From assembly GCA_017474285.1 (NCBI GenBank), contig JAFVHT010000065.1:24729-88728 (forward strand): a stretch of 64,000 nucleotides of DNA, in the 5' to 3' direction. Position 1 is the stretch's first letter; every line of letters starts with the position of its first letter. A program made the position numbers and the translations under genes. Below, one piece after another: positions 29,933-40,296 of this stretch. Source of the stretch: Acetobacter sp. (GTDB lineage Bacteria > Pseudomonadota > Alphaproteobacteria > Acetobacterales > Acetobacteraceae). The notes under the pieces are model-generated. The model saw only the letters and a program-made list of their open reading frames with translations, did no database searches and was not told the DNA's origin.

Positions 29933-30388
29933 GTGCTTATACTTCATGATGAAAATGAGATGACTTTATTTGGAGATAAACTCGCTAGAATCGCTCAACG
30001 AGGCGATATCCTTTTGCTTTCTGGTGCATTAGGGGCAGGGAAAAGTGTATTTGCACGTGCTTTTTTACGTAGCTTTTGTGCCAACCCAACAATGGAAGTG
30101 CCAAGCCCGACCTATACCCTTGTACAACCCTATCCAAGCCCACGATGCACCGTATACCACTTTGATTTATGGCGTCTTAATGGCGCGAATGATTTAGATG
30201 AATTAGGCTGGGACGAGGCGCAAGAAGGGATTATCCTTGTAGAGTGGCCCGAACGGTTAGAAAACCTCTCTCTTCCGCATGCTTTACACATTACACTCTC
30301 GATTCTTTCAAATGGATACCGTGCAGCGCATTTGAAGGGTTGGGAAAATCGATTACCTCACGCTATGATTGGATCTTTTTTATCATGA
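29933..30388 (+). CDS. tsaE: tRNA t6A-modification ATPase TsaE
   Basis: A ~151-residue P-loop protein with GALGAGKSVFARAFLR (Walker A), the PSPTYTLVQPY switch-like motif, VYHFDLWRL and EWPERL, all typical of TsaE. With TsaB and TsaD it makes threonylcarbamoyl-adenosine at position 37 of ANN-decoding tRNAs. The frame is open to 29819, but the upstream part is low-complexity; GTG at 29933 (after AGTAGGAA) gives the usual length. Its TGA overlaps the addB ATG (ATGA at 30385). In many related genomes amgK and murU genes lie between tsaE and addB; they are absent here. Confidence 0.92.
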   Translation: MLILHDENEMTLFGDKLARIAQRGDILLLSGALGAGKSVFARAFLRSFCANPTMEVPSPTYTLVQPYPSPRCTVYHFDLWRLNGANDLDELGWDEAQEGIILVEWPERLENLSLPHALHITLSILSNGYRAAHLKGWENRLPHAMIGSFLS

Positions 30389-33300
30389 CACTCAGCACCA
30401 TTCCTGCCCATCTACCATTTTTAGACATATTAGCAAAACAATGGATTGCCCACTTCAACCACGATACACTTGCCACAGGAGACGGCACTATCCTTTTACC
30501 CGGTCGTCGTGCCGCGCGTGTTCTTAAAGAGGCTTTTTTACGTCAAACAAACGGCAAAACTATTCTTCTACCCAGAATTATACCGATTGGAGCCCTCGGT
30601 GATAGTGAAACAGAAATCACCCTATCGCAAATTTCAACAGCACAAAACGTTATAGATTTACCGCCTGCTATTGGTAGCATCACACGCCTCGCCACCTTAA
30701 CACGTATGATTTTAGCCGCAGATAGTGCTTTTCATAACCAAACACTAGAACAGGCTTGGTTTTTAGCACAATCGTTAGCCGACCTTATGGATGAAGCCGA
30801 ACGGATGGGTATAGATCTGCATGAACAACTCCCCCACGCCGTGCAAGAAGACTTTGCAAAACATTGGCAACATACTCTTCGCTTTCTTTCAATTGTCACC
30901 CAACATTGGCCCAAATGGCTCCATGAACAAGGAGCTATGAACCCTGTTGCACGGCAGGTTGCGCTTGTTCGCAAACAAGCTGCCTTATGGCGACAACAAG
31001 CTGTACAGGCTCCAGAACACCCTTTGTGGGCAGCAGGATTTACCCATGCTTTGCCTCCAACCATTGAAGCCCTCTCGGCTATCCTTTCACATCCCCAAGG
31101 ACGTATTATTTTTCCCGGACTTGATAAAACGACGCCTAACGAAATTTTTGATAAGCTTCCTGATAGCCACCCTCAAGCAGGTATCCGTGACCTTTTACGC
31201 GCATTAAATATTAGCCGATCAGATGTCATCGTATGGCCTGTTTCTAACAATAATATATCTGAACGTACCACCGTACTTTCACAAATGATGCTTCCCTCCG
31301 AAGTTTGGAATCCTTCGACACATCAAACACTTCCAGACGTTTCCAGCATTGAAGTCCGTAATGAACAAGAAGAAGCCGTTGCAATTAGCATGGCCATACG
31401 CGATGCTTTAGAAACACCTGACAAAAAAATAGCCCTCATAACCCCTGACCGCAAACTCGCTCAACGTGTCATTACAGAATTAGAACGTTGGGAAATTCAC
31501 GCTGATGATAGTGCTGGAACACCCCTCTCTGATACCCCACCTACTGTATTTTTGCGCCTTATTACACAAGCAATAGACAATAATTTTGCCCCTGTTGATC
31601 TGTTAGCTCTCCTCAAACACCCATTAGTTGCCTGCGGGTTAGAACCAAAAAAATGCCGTGATTTAACCCGTCGATTAGAACGTACGATTTTACGTGGACA
31701 AACTCTTTCTCCTGGTTTTGAAGCCCTCAAAAAAAGTATTTTGACAAAAATAGAAAACGCTAAGGAAAAAGCCTCTTTAGAGAAGCTAGAAGAATTAAAA
31801 ACTTTCATAGAAAGAGTAGAAACTTGCTTAGCTCCTGTCTTAAGCTGGCAAAACACTACTGATCACCCCCCCCCACAAAAAAATAAGACTGCTCCTCTAC
31901 CAAAACTTTTAGAGAATCTCCTTGAAACAGCCGAAGCCCTCGCACAAACAAACACAGAAGAAGCGGTACCCCGCCTATGGCAAGGAGAAGAAGGAAACTC
32001 ACTTGCTGACCTCTTGTCTGACCTTATAACCGCCACCGACATTCTCCCACAACAACCCTACACGGCTCTTAAGGGATTACTTAAGGCAGTGCTCAGTCAG
32101 GCGCCTACAATCCGTAGAGGAGATCCTTTTGCCTCACACCCCCGAGTCATGATTTGGGGGTTACGTGAGGCTAGATTACAAACAGCTGACACAGTTATCC
32201 TCGCTGGTCTTTCAGAAGGCATATGGCCCCCTGTGGCTGACACAGGACCGTGGATAAACCTGCCTATGCGTCAAAAAATCGGTCTAGCATCTCCTGAGCA
32301 AAAAATAGGGGAAGCCGCACATGACTTTTTTATGGCAGTTACTGCTGCACAAAATGTTGTACTATCATCAACTGCCTATCGCGAAAACGAACATGTTATC
32401 CCTGCGCGTTGGATTACCCGCATAAAGGTCTTCCTTGCAGGACATCAACAACAAATCCCCTCTCATCCTGCACAAAAATGGGTGACACAACTCGATTCAG
32501 AACAATGTGCAAAGTCTATCAAATTTAAGGAACCTTACCCCAAACCTAAAACAGAACAACGTCCACGTAAAATCAATGTTACAGAGGTAGAGACTTGGCT
32601 TCGTGACCCTTATGCCATTTACGCTCGCCATATCCTTAATTTCGAACCTTTATCTCCCCTACAAGAAGAAACCGATGCACAAGATTTTGGTAATATTGTT
32701 CACAAAGTATTGGAGCAATGGGTTAATTTTCACAAAAATACACAGATTTGGACGAAGGAAAATGCTTGTACCTGCCTAAAAGAACTTTTTGAAGATACGA
32801 TTAAAAAATATAATTATATCCATCCATCACGCTATACATGGTGGAAACCACGTTTTCTGCGCATTGCTCAATGGATCGCCGAACAAGAGACTCAAAACTC
32901 CTCTCAGGTCACATCACTTGCAGAAGTTAGGGGAGAAATAGATATTCCTAACTTACCCGGTGGTCATTTTAAACTAGTTGGACGTGCAGACAGAATAGAA
33001 TATAGCTCTGACGGGTTTACAATATTAGATTACAAAACAGGTCAATTACCATTGAAGAAATCTGTAGAAAAGGGTTGGTGCCCACAACTTCTTTTAGAAG
33101 CAGCCATGGTACAAAAGGGCGCTTTTAAGGAAATACCAGAACAAAATCTTAACGTTAATGACCTTATTTATTGGAGACTAAAAGGCGACAAGACTAAGGG
33201 GGAAATTTTTTCTTTCAAAGAAAAATTAGATCTTCCCATAGATCTTTCTGACAAAGTTAACGCGTTATGGGAAAAATTCTTATCCAGGATTAAGGATTAC

Positions 33301-33438
33301 GATAATCCTGAGACCCCCTATTGCTCTCATCCTTTTCCGGGGGAAGAACCTCGTTTTGCCAAGTATAAACGCCTTGCCCGTGTTGACGAATGGCGTGCAC
33401 CCGACCTAGATAACGCAACAAATAACGAGAACGAATAA
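30385..33438 (+). CDS. addB: Double-strand-break repair subunit AddB
   Basis: A 1017-residue alphaproteobacterial-type AddB (MTLSTIPAHLPFLDILAKQW). The N-terminal two thirds is an inactivated helicase-like region (GLSEGIWPP, ASPEQKIGEAAHDF). The C-terminus carries the RecB-type nuclease domain: FGNIVHKVLEQW, LVGRADRIEYSSDGFTILDYKTGQLP with the catalytic D...DYK residues. With AddA it resects broken DNA ends and prepares 3' tails for RecA. ATG 30385 overlaps the tsaE stop; the longer frame from 30244 lies inside tsaE and is rejected. Confidence 0.95.
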   Translation: MTLSTIPAHLPFLDILAKQWIAHFNHDTLATGDGTILLPGRRAARVLKEAFLRQTNGKTILLPRIIPIGALGDSETEITLSQISTAQNVIDLPPAIGSITRLATLTRMILAADSAFHNQTLEQAWFLAQSLADLMDEAERMGIDLHEQLPHAVQEDFAKHWQHTLRFLSIVTQHWPKWLHEQGAMNPVARQVALVRKQAALWRQQAVQAPEHPLWAAGFTHALPPTIEALSAILSHPQGRIIFPGLDKTTPNEIFDKLPDSHPQAGIRDLLRALNISRSDVIVWPVSNNNISERTTVLSQMMLPSEVWNPSTHQTLPDVSSIEVRNEQEEAVAISMAIRDALETPDKKIALITPDRKLAQRVITELERWEIHADDSAGTPLSDTPPTVFLRLITQAIDNNFAPVDLLALLKHPLVACGLEPKKCRDLTRRLERTILRGQTLSPGFEALKKSILTKIENAKEKASLEKLEELKTFIERVETCLAPVLSWQNTTDHPPPQKNKTAPLPKLLENLLETAEALAQTNTEEAVPRLWQGEEGNSLADLLSDLITATDILPQQPYTALKGLLKAVLSQAPTIRRGDPFASHPRVMIWGLREARLQTADTVILAGLSEGIWPPVADTGPWINLPMRQKIGLASPEQKIGEAAHDFFMAVTAAQNVVLSSTAYRENEHVIPARWITRIKVFLAGHQQQIPSHPAQKWVTQLDSEQCAKSIKFKEPYPKPKTEQRPRKINVTEVETWLRDPYAIYARHILNFEPLSPLQEETDAQDFGNIVHKVLEQWVNFHKNTQIWTKENACTCLKELFEDTIKKYNYIHPSRYTWWKPRFLRIAQWIAEQETQNSSQVTSLAEVRGEIDIPNLPGGHFKLVGRADRIEYSSDGFTILDYKTGQLPLKKSVEKGWCPQLLLEAAMVQKGAFKEIPEQNLNVNDLIYWRLKGDKTKGEIFSFKEKLDLPIDLSDKVNALWEKFLSRIKDYDNPETPYCSHPFPGEEPRFAKYKRLARVDEWRAPDLDNATNNENE

Positions 33439-33450
33439 GGATAAGAAAAA

Positions 33451-36400
33451 ATGACAAAAGAACAAATCCGTGCTTCTAACCCAACAGCATCGGTTTTTGT
33501 TTCTGCTTCAGCAGGAAGCGGTAAAACACGCGTCTTAATTAACCGCCTATTACGCCTTATGCTCCCCCATAAGAATAAACAGGGTTATATTCATCCTGGT
33601 TGCTCTCCAGATCGTATTTTGTGCCTTACATTTACCAACACCGCAGCAACAGAAATGACAACGCGCCTCCAAGAAGAGTTGGGACAATGGGCTACGCTTT
33701 CTGATTATGAGCTTGATAAAAAATTAAGAGAATTTGACATTACGCCCAATTCCGACACCCGAAAGGAAGCACGGGCACTTTTTACGAAAGTTTTAGATTT
33801 ACCTGGTGGCATGCGCATTAGTACTATCCATTCTTTTTGTCAATCTCTACTACGCTGTTTTCCAATAGAAGCCAATTTAAACCCACGTTTTACGCTTCTT
33901 GACGAAAATGATGCCGATACCATACTTGCTTTACAACACTCTCTTAAAGAGACACTGATTCATGTTCCAGAAGAGTTCATAGAACCTTTAGCAAGCCGAA
34001 TCACGCTCAATACTTTTACAGAATATGCGCTCTCTCTCTGCAAAGAAAGACAAGCCCAACCAATTTTAGAACGTGCAAATTCTCACCCTGATGAGATAGC
34101 CACCATTCTCTACACGGCTCTCGGTATCGACACCCCTATCCCACAAACTGAAGACACCATACTAGAACAAGCTTGCAGTTTCTCTCTTTCCCAAGAAGAC
34201 GCTTTACGTAAAATCTTTCACGAAATAGAAGAAAAAGCTAAAGGCGAAACACAGAAACGTTTTCAAAAATTACAAGAATGGTTAAGCTATCCTGTCCATG
34301 AACGTAAAGCCAAGTGGCAAGATACTTGGTGTGATGGATTCTTTACCAAGAAAGGAGAGCCCCGCAAGAAGTTTATTCCAAAAGAATTAACAAAACACCC
34401 TGCTATTGTTAACCCTATCGAATATGAAATCGAACATATCCATAACGTTAGAAAACAGCTTGCGATTAGACGTTTATTAACATACACAGAGTCATTCATT
34501 CAATCTGTTGCCCCTATAGCCAGACGTTTTAATAATCAGAAAGCCTATCAAGGTGCCTTAGAATATGATGATTTAATCCACCGTGCATTAAACCTCCTTA
34601 AAAACATAGGAACAGATTGGATATTATATAAACTAGACAGTAATATTGATCATATTCTCTTAGACGAAGTACAAGATACCTCACCCGAACAGTGGGAAAT
34701 TGTTAAAAACTTAACAGATGAGTTTTTTTCGGGGCAAGGAACACGCTCTGAAGAAATATCCCCTCGCACTCTTTTCGCTGTCGGTGATTATAAACAATCT
34801 ATTTTCGGATTTCAGGGAACAGAACCTAAAGCCTTTCAAAAATGGCAAGAGTATTTTGAGAAACGTGTCAAAAACGCACAACTCTCATGGGATACTCCCA
34901 AATTAGAGACTTCCTTCCGTTCTGCTCCCATGGTGCTGAAGTTTGTCGATACAGTATTTTTATTCCCAGAAGCTGCTAAAGGCGTTAGTCGAGAAATCCA
35001 TCACGAAGCCTGTGAAAAAAACAATACACAACACGGGCGTATAGAATTATGGCCCCTTGTATCCTCTGATGACTCTGACCTTAACAATAAAGAGATAGAC
35101 CCATGGGATACAACCTCTACCCAATCAAGCCATCCTGCTAAAACTGCAGAACAAAAACTGGCAGACATTTTAGCAAACTATATCAAGGACTTAACCTCTT
35201 CTTCCTCTTTAAAAGAAAAAGATATACTCATCCTCGTACAAAAACGCTCTCCCTTTGTCGGTCTCTTAGCCTATGCCCTTAAAGCGAAAAATATACCCGT
35301 TACTAATCTTGTTCGTACGAATTTAAGTGAGCAAATTGCTGTACAAGACCTGATTACTCTATGTGAAGCCCTTTTACTCCCTCAAGATGATTTGACACTT
35401 GCTTGCGTGTTAACGTCTCCTTTAGGAGGGCTATCCGATGACAGCCTCATGCGTCTCGCTATTGACCGACCTGAAAAAAACTTATGGTTAACCCTTCAAA
35501 AACGACATGAGGAAGCAGAAGACTGGGCACGCGCATGGAATTTTTTAGACACCCTCTTTAACAAAGTTGATTATTTAAATCCCTATACCTTGTTATGCCT
35601 CGCCTTAGGTCCCCTCGGTGGGCGTGTTAGATTATTGGCACGGCTTGGACAAAACGCAATAGAACCGATCAATGAATTATTGACAGCTGCTTTACAATAT
35701 CAAGATAAACACCCCCCTTCACTTCAAGGTTTTGTGCACTGGATCCAGCAGTCCAAAAAAGAAATCAAGCATAAAGCTGGAACAGGAGGACAAGCTGTAC
35801 GTATTATGACCGTACACGGTGCCAAAGGTCTTGAAGCCCCATTAGTTATTCTTCCTGATACAATAAATACTCCTAATTCTAACAAAAAAGACACCTGCCG
35901 TTGGATTTCATACCATGACAGTTCATCGGAAAAGGACGAACTCAAAATTCCTGTTTATGCCTCAAAGGACGAGGCTCATTTACTCCCTAAAATCAGCAAA
36001 TATATCGAAGAGAAACAAGAACAAGAGGAAGAAGAATATAATCGCCTCTTATACGTTGCCCTAACACGTGCACGCAATAGATTGGTTATTTGTGGATATA
36101 ACAAAATCCAAAAAAACTCTTGGTATGACCACTGTGAGCGTGCATTTCAAAAACTAGATCCTCACAGCCATAAGAATCTTCGTTGGGCAGCTAACTGGTT
36201 TAACTCTATCGATATTCTTGAAGAAAATACCGACTCTCTTGGAGAAAATAAAAATACAAGTTCTCCAGAACAAAAACAAAATTTGTTACCTATTTGGGTT
36301 GGACATACCCCCGATTGGACACCTCTCCCTCCAACGCTAGAAACACACACGTTGCGTACACTAACCACATCACGATCAGAGAATGCTTCTTCTACTACAT

Positions 36401-36990
36401 CATCCCCTGCATATTCCCCCCTTGGTATCGCTACTATAACGCCTACTCGCAAACGCATTGCCGCCCGTCGTCGAGGGACTCTTGTGCATACTTTGCTGCA
36501 ATTCTTACCAAATATTCCTGCCGATCAACAAGAAAACGTTGCACGCCAATGGCTAGAACGCCCCATCAATGGTTTAGAGAGTAGCGAGGCTCAAGCCTTA
36601 ACAGAAACCATCCTCTCAGTCATTCGCATGCCAAAACTCGCCCCTCTTTTTGCACCTGGTGCCAAAGCAGAACAGCCTTTAGCGGGAATCGTCAACGGAC
36701 GAGTTATCGTCGGACAAGTAGACAGATTGTGTATTTTACCCGATCGCGTCATTGTTTGTGATTTTAAAACAGGGCGCCATATTCCGCACAACGCGGAAAA
36801 AACACCAGTTTCTTACCTCCGCCAAATGGCTGTTTACCGTGCTCTTTTACAGCAACTATGGCCAAATAAAACTATAGACTGCGTTTTAGTGTGGGTTGAT
36901 GAACCGCGTGCTGATATATTGCCCGATGAGATATTGTCTAAAACACTTTATAGACACTTATTCTCTACCGGTAACAGATTCTCCCTCTGA
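33451..36990 (+). CDS. addA: Helicase-nuclease subunit AddA
   Basis: This 1179-residue UvrD-type helicase has motif I SASAGSGKTRVLINRLL near residues 20-36, LCLTFTNTAATEM, the motif II region DHILLDEVQDTSPEQW, VGDYKQSIFGFQGTEP, TVHGAKGLEAPLVILPDT and YVALTRARNRLVICG. A C-terminal PD-(D/E)XK nuclease follows (GTLVHTLLQFLP ... VGQVDRLCILPDRVIVCDFKTGR). It starts 12 bp after addB with AAGGATAAG in front. The dual-nuclease AddAB complex is the alphaproteobacterial equivalent of RecBCD. It is complete. Confidence 0.97.
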   Translation: MTKEQIRASNPTASVFVSASAGSGKTRVLINRLLRLMLPHKNKQGYIHPGCSPDRILCLTFTNTAATEMTTRLQEELGQWATLSDYELDKKLREFDITPNSDTRKEARALFTKVLDLPGGMRISTIHSFCQSLLRCFPIEANLNPRFTLLDENDADTILALQHSLKETLIHVPEEFIEPLASRITLNTFTEYALSLCKERQAQPILERANSHPDEIATILYTALGIDTPIPQTEDTILEQACSFSLSQEDALRKIFHEIEEKAKGETQKRFQKLQEWLSYPVHERKAKWQDTWCDGFFTKKGEPRKKFIPKELTKHPAIVNPIEYEIEHIHNVRKQLAIRRLLTYTESFIQSVAPIARRFNNQKAYQGALEYDDLIHRALNLLKNIGTDWILYKLDSNIDHILLDEVQDTSPEQWEIVKNLTDEFFSGQGTRSEEISPRTLFAVGDYKQSIFGFQGTEPKAFQKWQEYFEKRVKNAQLSWDTPKLETSFRSAPMVLKFVDTVFLFPEAAKGVSREIHHEACEKNNTQHGRIELWPLVSSDDSDLNNKEIDPWDTTSTQSSHPAKTAEQKLADILANYIKDLTSSSSLKEKDILILVQKRSPFVGLLAYALKAKNIPVTNLVRTNLSEQIAVQDLITLCEALLLPQDDLTLACVLTSPLGGLSDDSLMRLAIDRPEKNLWLTLQKRHEEAEDWARAWNFLDTLFNKVDYLNPYTLLCLALGPLGGRVRLLARLGQNAIEPINELLTAALQYQDKHPPSLQGFVHWIQQSKKEIKHKAGTGGQAVRIMTVHGAKGLEAPLVILPDTINTPNSNKKDTCRWISYHDSSSEKDELKIPVYASKDEAHLLPKISKYIEEKQEQEEEEYNRLLYVALTRARNRLVICGYNKIQKNSWYDHCERAFQKLDPHSHKNLRWAANWFNSIDILEENTDSLGENKNTSSPEQKQNLLPIWVGHTPDWTPLPPTLETHTLRTLTTSRSENASSTTSSPAYSPLGIATITPTRKRIAARRRGTLVHTLLQFLPNIPADQQENVARQWLERPINGLESSEAQALTETILSVIRMPKLAPLFAPGAKAEQPLAGIVNGRVIVGQVDRLCILPDRVIVCDFKTGRHIPHNAEKTPVSYLRQMAVYRALLQQLWPNKTIDCVLVWVDEPRADILPDEILSKTLYRHLFSTGNRFSL

Positions 36991-37095
36991 CTAAGAATCG
37001 TTAGGCTATTTTCAATTTTGTTAAAAACAGATAGACTTTATTCTTCTAACTATATTCTCGGATTATCGACATAACAAACGAAAAAGGTACTTCCT

Positions 37096-37422
37096 ATGAG
37101 CCACCATACACAAACCGTTAGCGATGAGAGTTTTGCCCAAGATGTACTAAACGCCTCAGGCTTAGTCCTTGTTGATTTTTGGGCAGAATGGTGCGGTCCT
37201 TGCAGAATGATTGCTCCTGCTCTGGACGAAATCGCCAAAGATTTTACAGGTCGGTTGATTGTTGCGAAAATCAATATTGATGAAAACCCTTTAACACCTA
37301 GCCGTTATGGTGTACGAAGCATTCCAACTTTAATGCTTGTTAAAAATGGTATAGTACTTGAAACAAAAGCAGGAGCTTTGCCAAAAAGTCAACTTCGAGC
37401 ATGGATAGAATCTCATCTTTAA
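37096..37422 (+). CDS. trxA: Thioredoxin
   Basis: This 108-residue thioredoxin-fold protein has the WCGPC redox centre near residues 34-38, [23 protein letters not shown], and the cis-Pro segment [14 protein letters not shown]. It is a cytoplasmic disulfide reductant for ribonucleotide reductase and other clients. A good AAGG lies upstream (near 37085). The addA-trxA order is the usual alphaproteobacterial one. Confidence 0.97.
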   Translation: MSHHTQTVSDESFAQDVLNASGLVLVDFWAEWCGPCRMIAPALDEIAKDFTGRLIVAKINIDENPLTPSRYGVRSIPTLMLVKNGIVLETKAGALPKSQLRAWIESHL

Positions 37423-37499
37423 TGTTTTTATTTGATTTATACTCAATTTAATATTCTTATATTCAATGTAACCTTTTTCCTCTACGAAAAGGAATTTAG

Positions 37500-38429
37500 A
37501 TGAACTGGTTGATAGACTGTGTGCGTCCAAAAATTCGTAACCTATTCCAACGTGAAGTGCCTGAAAATCTGTGGGCTACGTGCGATTCGTGTAGTCAAAT
37601 GATCCTCACTAAAAAATTGGCTAAAACGCTCAATGTTTGCCCTTATTGTGGGCACCACATGCACGTTTCGGCACATGATCGCTTGAAATGGACCTTTGAT
37701 AACGGAGAGTATACTCTTGCAACACTCCCAGCGGCACCTGTTGACCCATTAGGGTTTCGTGATCAAAAAAAATACACGGAACGTCTTAAATCTGCCCATA
37801 AAGCAAGCCAAACTGACGAATCACTTCTCGTTGCACAAGGAACTATTGGACATCATCCTGCCGTTGTTGGCGTTATGGTTTTTGAATTTCTTGCTGGCAC
37901 TATGGGGGCTGCTTTTGGTGAAGCTTTTATCACGGCTGTTGAACTTGCTATTAAGCAAAAATGTCCCCTCATTATGTTTACCGCTTCAGGTGGGGCTCGT
38001 ATGCAAGAAGGGCTTATTAGCCTCATGCAAATGCCACGCACAACCATTGCTGTCCAAATGCTCCGCGATGCTCATTTGCCCTATATCGTTGTTTTAACAG
38101 ACCCGACAACAGGAGGGGTTACAGCCTCATTTGCTATGTTAGGCGATATCCAAATCGGTGAGCCGAATGCCCTTATTGGTTTTGCGGGTCCACGTGTTAT
38201 TCAAGATACTGTACGCGAAACACTTCCCGAAGGCTTTCAACGCTCGGAATATCTTATGGAACATGGCATGCTTGATATGGTTGTTCACCGTGAAGACATA
38301 CCACGAGTACTCGCACAAGTTATTGGCTTATTAATGCGTACACCTGTTGATCCTTTACAACACGTTCAAACCGATCCTGAAAAAGAAACTCAAGAAATCG
38401 CGCAACAACCTACACAAGAAGCCCACTAA
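37500..38429 (+). CDS. accD: Acetyl-CoA carboxylase carboxyltransferase beta subunit
   Basis: This 309-residue AccD has an N-terminal four-cysteine zinc ribbon (CDSCSQMILTKKLAKTLNVCPYCGHHM, about residues 28-52) and the crotonase-type carboxyltransferase core (FTASGGARMQEGLISLMQMPRT, TGGVTASFAMLGDI, GFAGPRVIQDTVRETLPEGFQRSEYL). With AccA it transfers CO2 from carboxybiotin to acetyl-CoA, giving malonyl-CoA for fatty acids. AAAGGAA lies just before the ATG. The C-terminal tail is Gln/Glu-rich and non-conserved. Confidence 0.98.
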   Translation: MNWLIDCVRPKIRNLFQREVPENLWATCDSCSQMILTKKLAKTLNVCPYCGHHMHVSAHDRLKWTFDNGEYTLATLPAAPVDPLGFRDQKKYTERLKSAHKASQTDESLLVAQGTIGHHPAVVGVMVFEFLAGTMGAAFGEAFITAVELAIKQKCPLIMFTASGGARMQEGLISLMQMPRTTIAVQMLRDAHLPYIVVLTDPTTGGVTASFAMLGDIQIGEPNALIGFAGPRVIQDTVRETLPEGFQRSEYLMEHGMLDMVVHREDIPRVLAQVIGLLMRTPVDPLQHVQTDPEKETQEIAQQPTQEAH

Positions 38430-38451
38430 CTGATTCTCTTCAGAGATTAAC

Positions 38452-39831
38452 ATGTCACGGTCTCTTTTGACACCACCGACTTGTACTTACCCCACAAAAC
38501 CTCTTCCAAGTATTTCTGAACCCCCCTCTTTTCCTATATCAGAATTTACGGGGAAAACGGGAGAAATTCTTGAACGTATTAACACCCTTTATCCAAAACT
38601 TATTGATCTCTCATTAGGGCGCATTACCAACCTTCTTTCCCGACTCGGGCATCCTGAAAACAAACTTCCACCCGTTATTCATGTTGCGGGAACCAACGGC
38701 AAAGGAAGCACTTGTGCCACGCTTCGCGCCATTGGTGAATCCGCAGGCTGGCGCGTTCATGTGATGAGCTCGCCTCACCTCATAACAGTTACAGAACGTT
38801 TTCGCATTGCAGGGCAGCTTGTCAGTGAAACAGATCTCATTACTGCTTTAGAAGAGATTGAACGCATTAACGCAGGGGCACCCATTACTGTTTTTGAAGT
38901 GTTAACAGCAGCGGGTTTTTTATTATTTGCCAATACCCCCGCAGACCTTGCCATTATTGAAGTCGGGCTTGGTGGTCGTTATGACGCAACTAATGTTATT
39001 CAACACCCTGCTGCCTGTGCCATTACCTCTATTTCGCATGACCACGAGGCTTTTTTAGGCAATACTTTAGACGCGATTGCTACTGAAAAAGCTGGTATTT
39101 TTAAGCCTCATGCACCTGCCGTAACAGGTTTTCAACCTGATCTTGTTATGGCTGTTTTACGAGATAAAGCACAAAAAACAAAAACCCCACTTTTTTGTCG
39201 TGGACGTGACTGGACTTTAATTCCCTCCGCAAACGACATGCTTTTTACTGATTCTATAGGGTCACTCACACTTCCTTCTCCTGCCCTTTTAGGACCTTGG
39301 CAAATCGATAATACGGGTTTAGCCGTAGCCACTATGCGCCAAATGGCTTTACATACGGGCTTACAAATTCCCACAACGGCATGGGAAGGTATACGCCATG
39401 TGTCTTGGGCTGCCCGTATGCAACATTTGACGGGTACACTTGCTCATAGACTTCCCCCTTCATGGGAATTATGGCTTGATGGTGGACATAACCCAGGAGC
39501 AGGCGTTGCGCTTGCACAAGCCCTCGCTTTATGGAACGATCGACCGCTTCACCTTATCGTTGGGATGAAACAAAGCAAAAATGCTTCAAAATTTCTGGAG
39601 CCTCTCATACCCTACGCCACAAGCCTTTGGGCGATTCGTGAACCCGATCAATATTTAGCGCTTCCTGTCGAAGACGTTGTGAAAGCCAGCAACGGCAAAG
39701 CCAAAATTGGACCAACCCTGACACAAGCCTTACAGAAAATAACAGAACAATACCCAAGCCCATCAGCACGCGTGTTAATTTGTGGGAGCCTCTACCTTGC
39801 AGGCATTACCTTAAAGAAAGACGCGCCATAA
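38452..39831 (+). CDS. folC: Folylpolyglutamate / dihydrofolate synthase FolC
   Basis: This 459-residue Mur-ligase-fold enzyme adds glutamate to folates. The ATP loop VAGTNGKGSTCATL is near residues 78-91. VMSSPHLITVTERFRI, EVGLGGRYDATNVI, ISHDHEAFLGNTLDAIATEKAGIFK and LDGGHNPGAG are all present. About 30 residues precede the usual start of similarity (ISEFTGKTGEILERINTLYPKLIDLSLGR). It is 22 bp downstream of accD, the conserved accD-folC pair. Confidence 0.96.
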   Translation: MSRSLLTPPTCTYPTKPLPSISEPPSFPISEFTGKTGEILERINTLYPKLIDLSLGRITNLLSRLGHPENKLPPVIHVAGTNGKGSTCATLRAIGESAGWRVHVMSSPHLITVTERFRIAGQLVSETDLITALEEIERINAGAPITVFEVLTAAGFLLFANTPADLAIIEVGLGGRYDATNVIQHPAACAITSISHDHEAFLGNTLDAIATEKAGIFKPHAPAVTGFQPDLVMAVLRDKAQKTKTPLFCRGRDWTLIPSANDMLFTDSIGSLTLPSPALLGPWQIDNTGLAVATMRQMALHTGLQIPTTAWEGIRHVSWAARMQHLTGTLAHRLPPSWELWLDGGHNPGAGVALAQALALWNDRPLHLIVGMKQSKNASKFLEPLIPYATSLWAIREPDQYLALPVEDVVKASNGKAKIGPTLTQALQKITEQYPSPSARVLICGSLYLAGITLKKDAP

Positions 39832-39902
39832 CCACACGATTACACGCACACAAGGCGTCTAACAGAGTTTCATAATAAAAAATAAAAATTTTAGAAAATA
39901 AA

Positions 39903-39977
39903 TGGTGCCCTCAGTAGGATTTGAACCCACGACCTACCGCTTACAAGGCGGTTGCTCTACCACTGAGCTATAAGGGC
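39903..39977 (-). tRNA. tRNA-Thr (TGT)
   Basis: The reverse strand folds as a full cloverleaf. Acceptor GCCCTTA pairs with TGAGGGC; the D-arm is GCTC/GAGC; anticodon stem ACCGC/GCGGT carries loop CTTGTAA (anticodon TGT); the T-arm has GTTCAAATC. The 3' CCA is encoded. It reads ACA/ACG-type codons and, as an ANN decoder, is a t6A substrate of the TsaE pathway. Confidence 0.95.
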
Positions 39978-40296
39978 ATTCTCTTAAGCATGTTCCTCAT
40001 AGGGAATCCGAAAGATCCCCCAAGAAAGAGACTTTCTCATCGCAACGCGTTCTGTCATTTTCTTTTCGCACAAAAACAAAAAAATTACAACTCCTAAAAG
40101 GACTTTTTTTGAACAGTTTATTCTATTTCAAGGCTGAAAACTTACGGAGTTACAAGAAGATTTTACCTAGTAAAACGCAATAACGGTACTTTAAGCCCTG
40201 TTTCCAGAAAATCATATTTTATTAGGAATACAGAAATACAACAAAATAGTGTAAAATATAGCTTTTATAATAACAACTTTTAACACTTCTAACCCC
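39978..40296. other. Intergenic region between tRNA-Thr and cysS
   Basis: These 319 AT-rich bp lie between divergent genes and should hold the tRNA-Thr promoter (minus) and the cysS promoter (plus). A small imperfect hairpin (GGGAATC ... GATCCCC) lies near 40002-40020. I see no ORF with protein-like features. Confidence 0.4.

Noticed and set aside
30244..30384. Longer N-terminus for AddB
   Set aside because: It lies wholly inside tsaE in another frame; the ATGA overlap at 30385 is the natural start.
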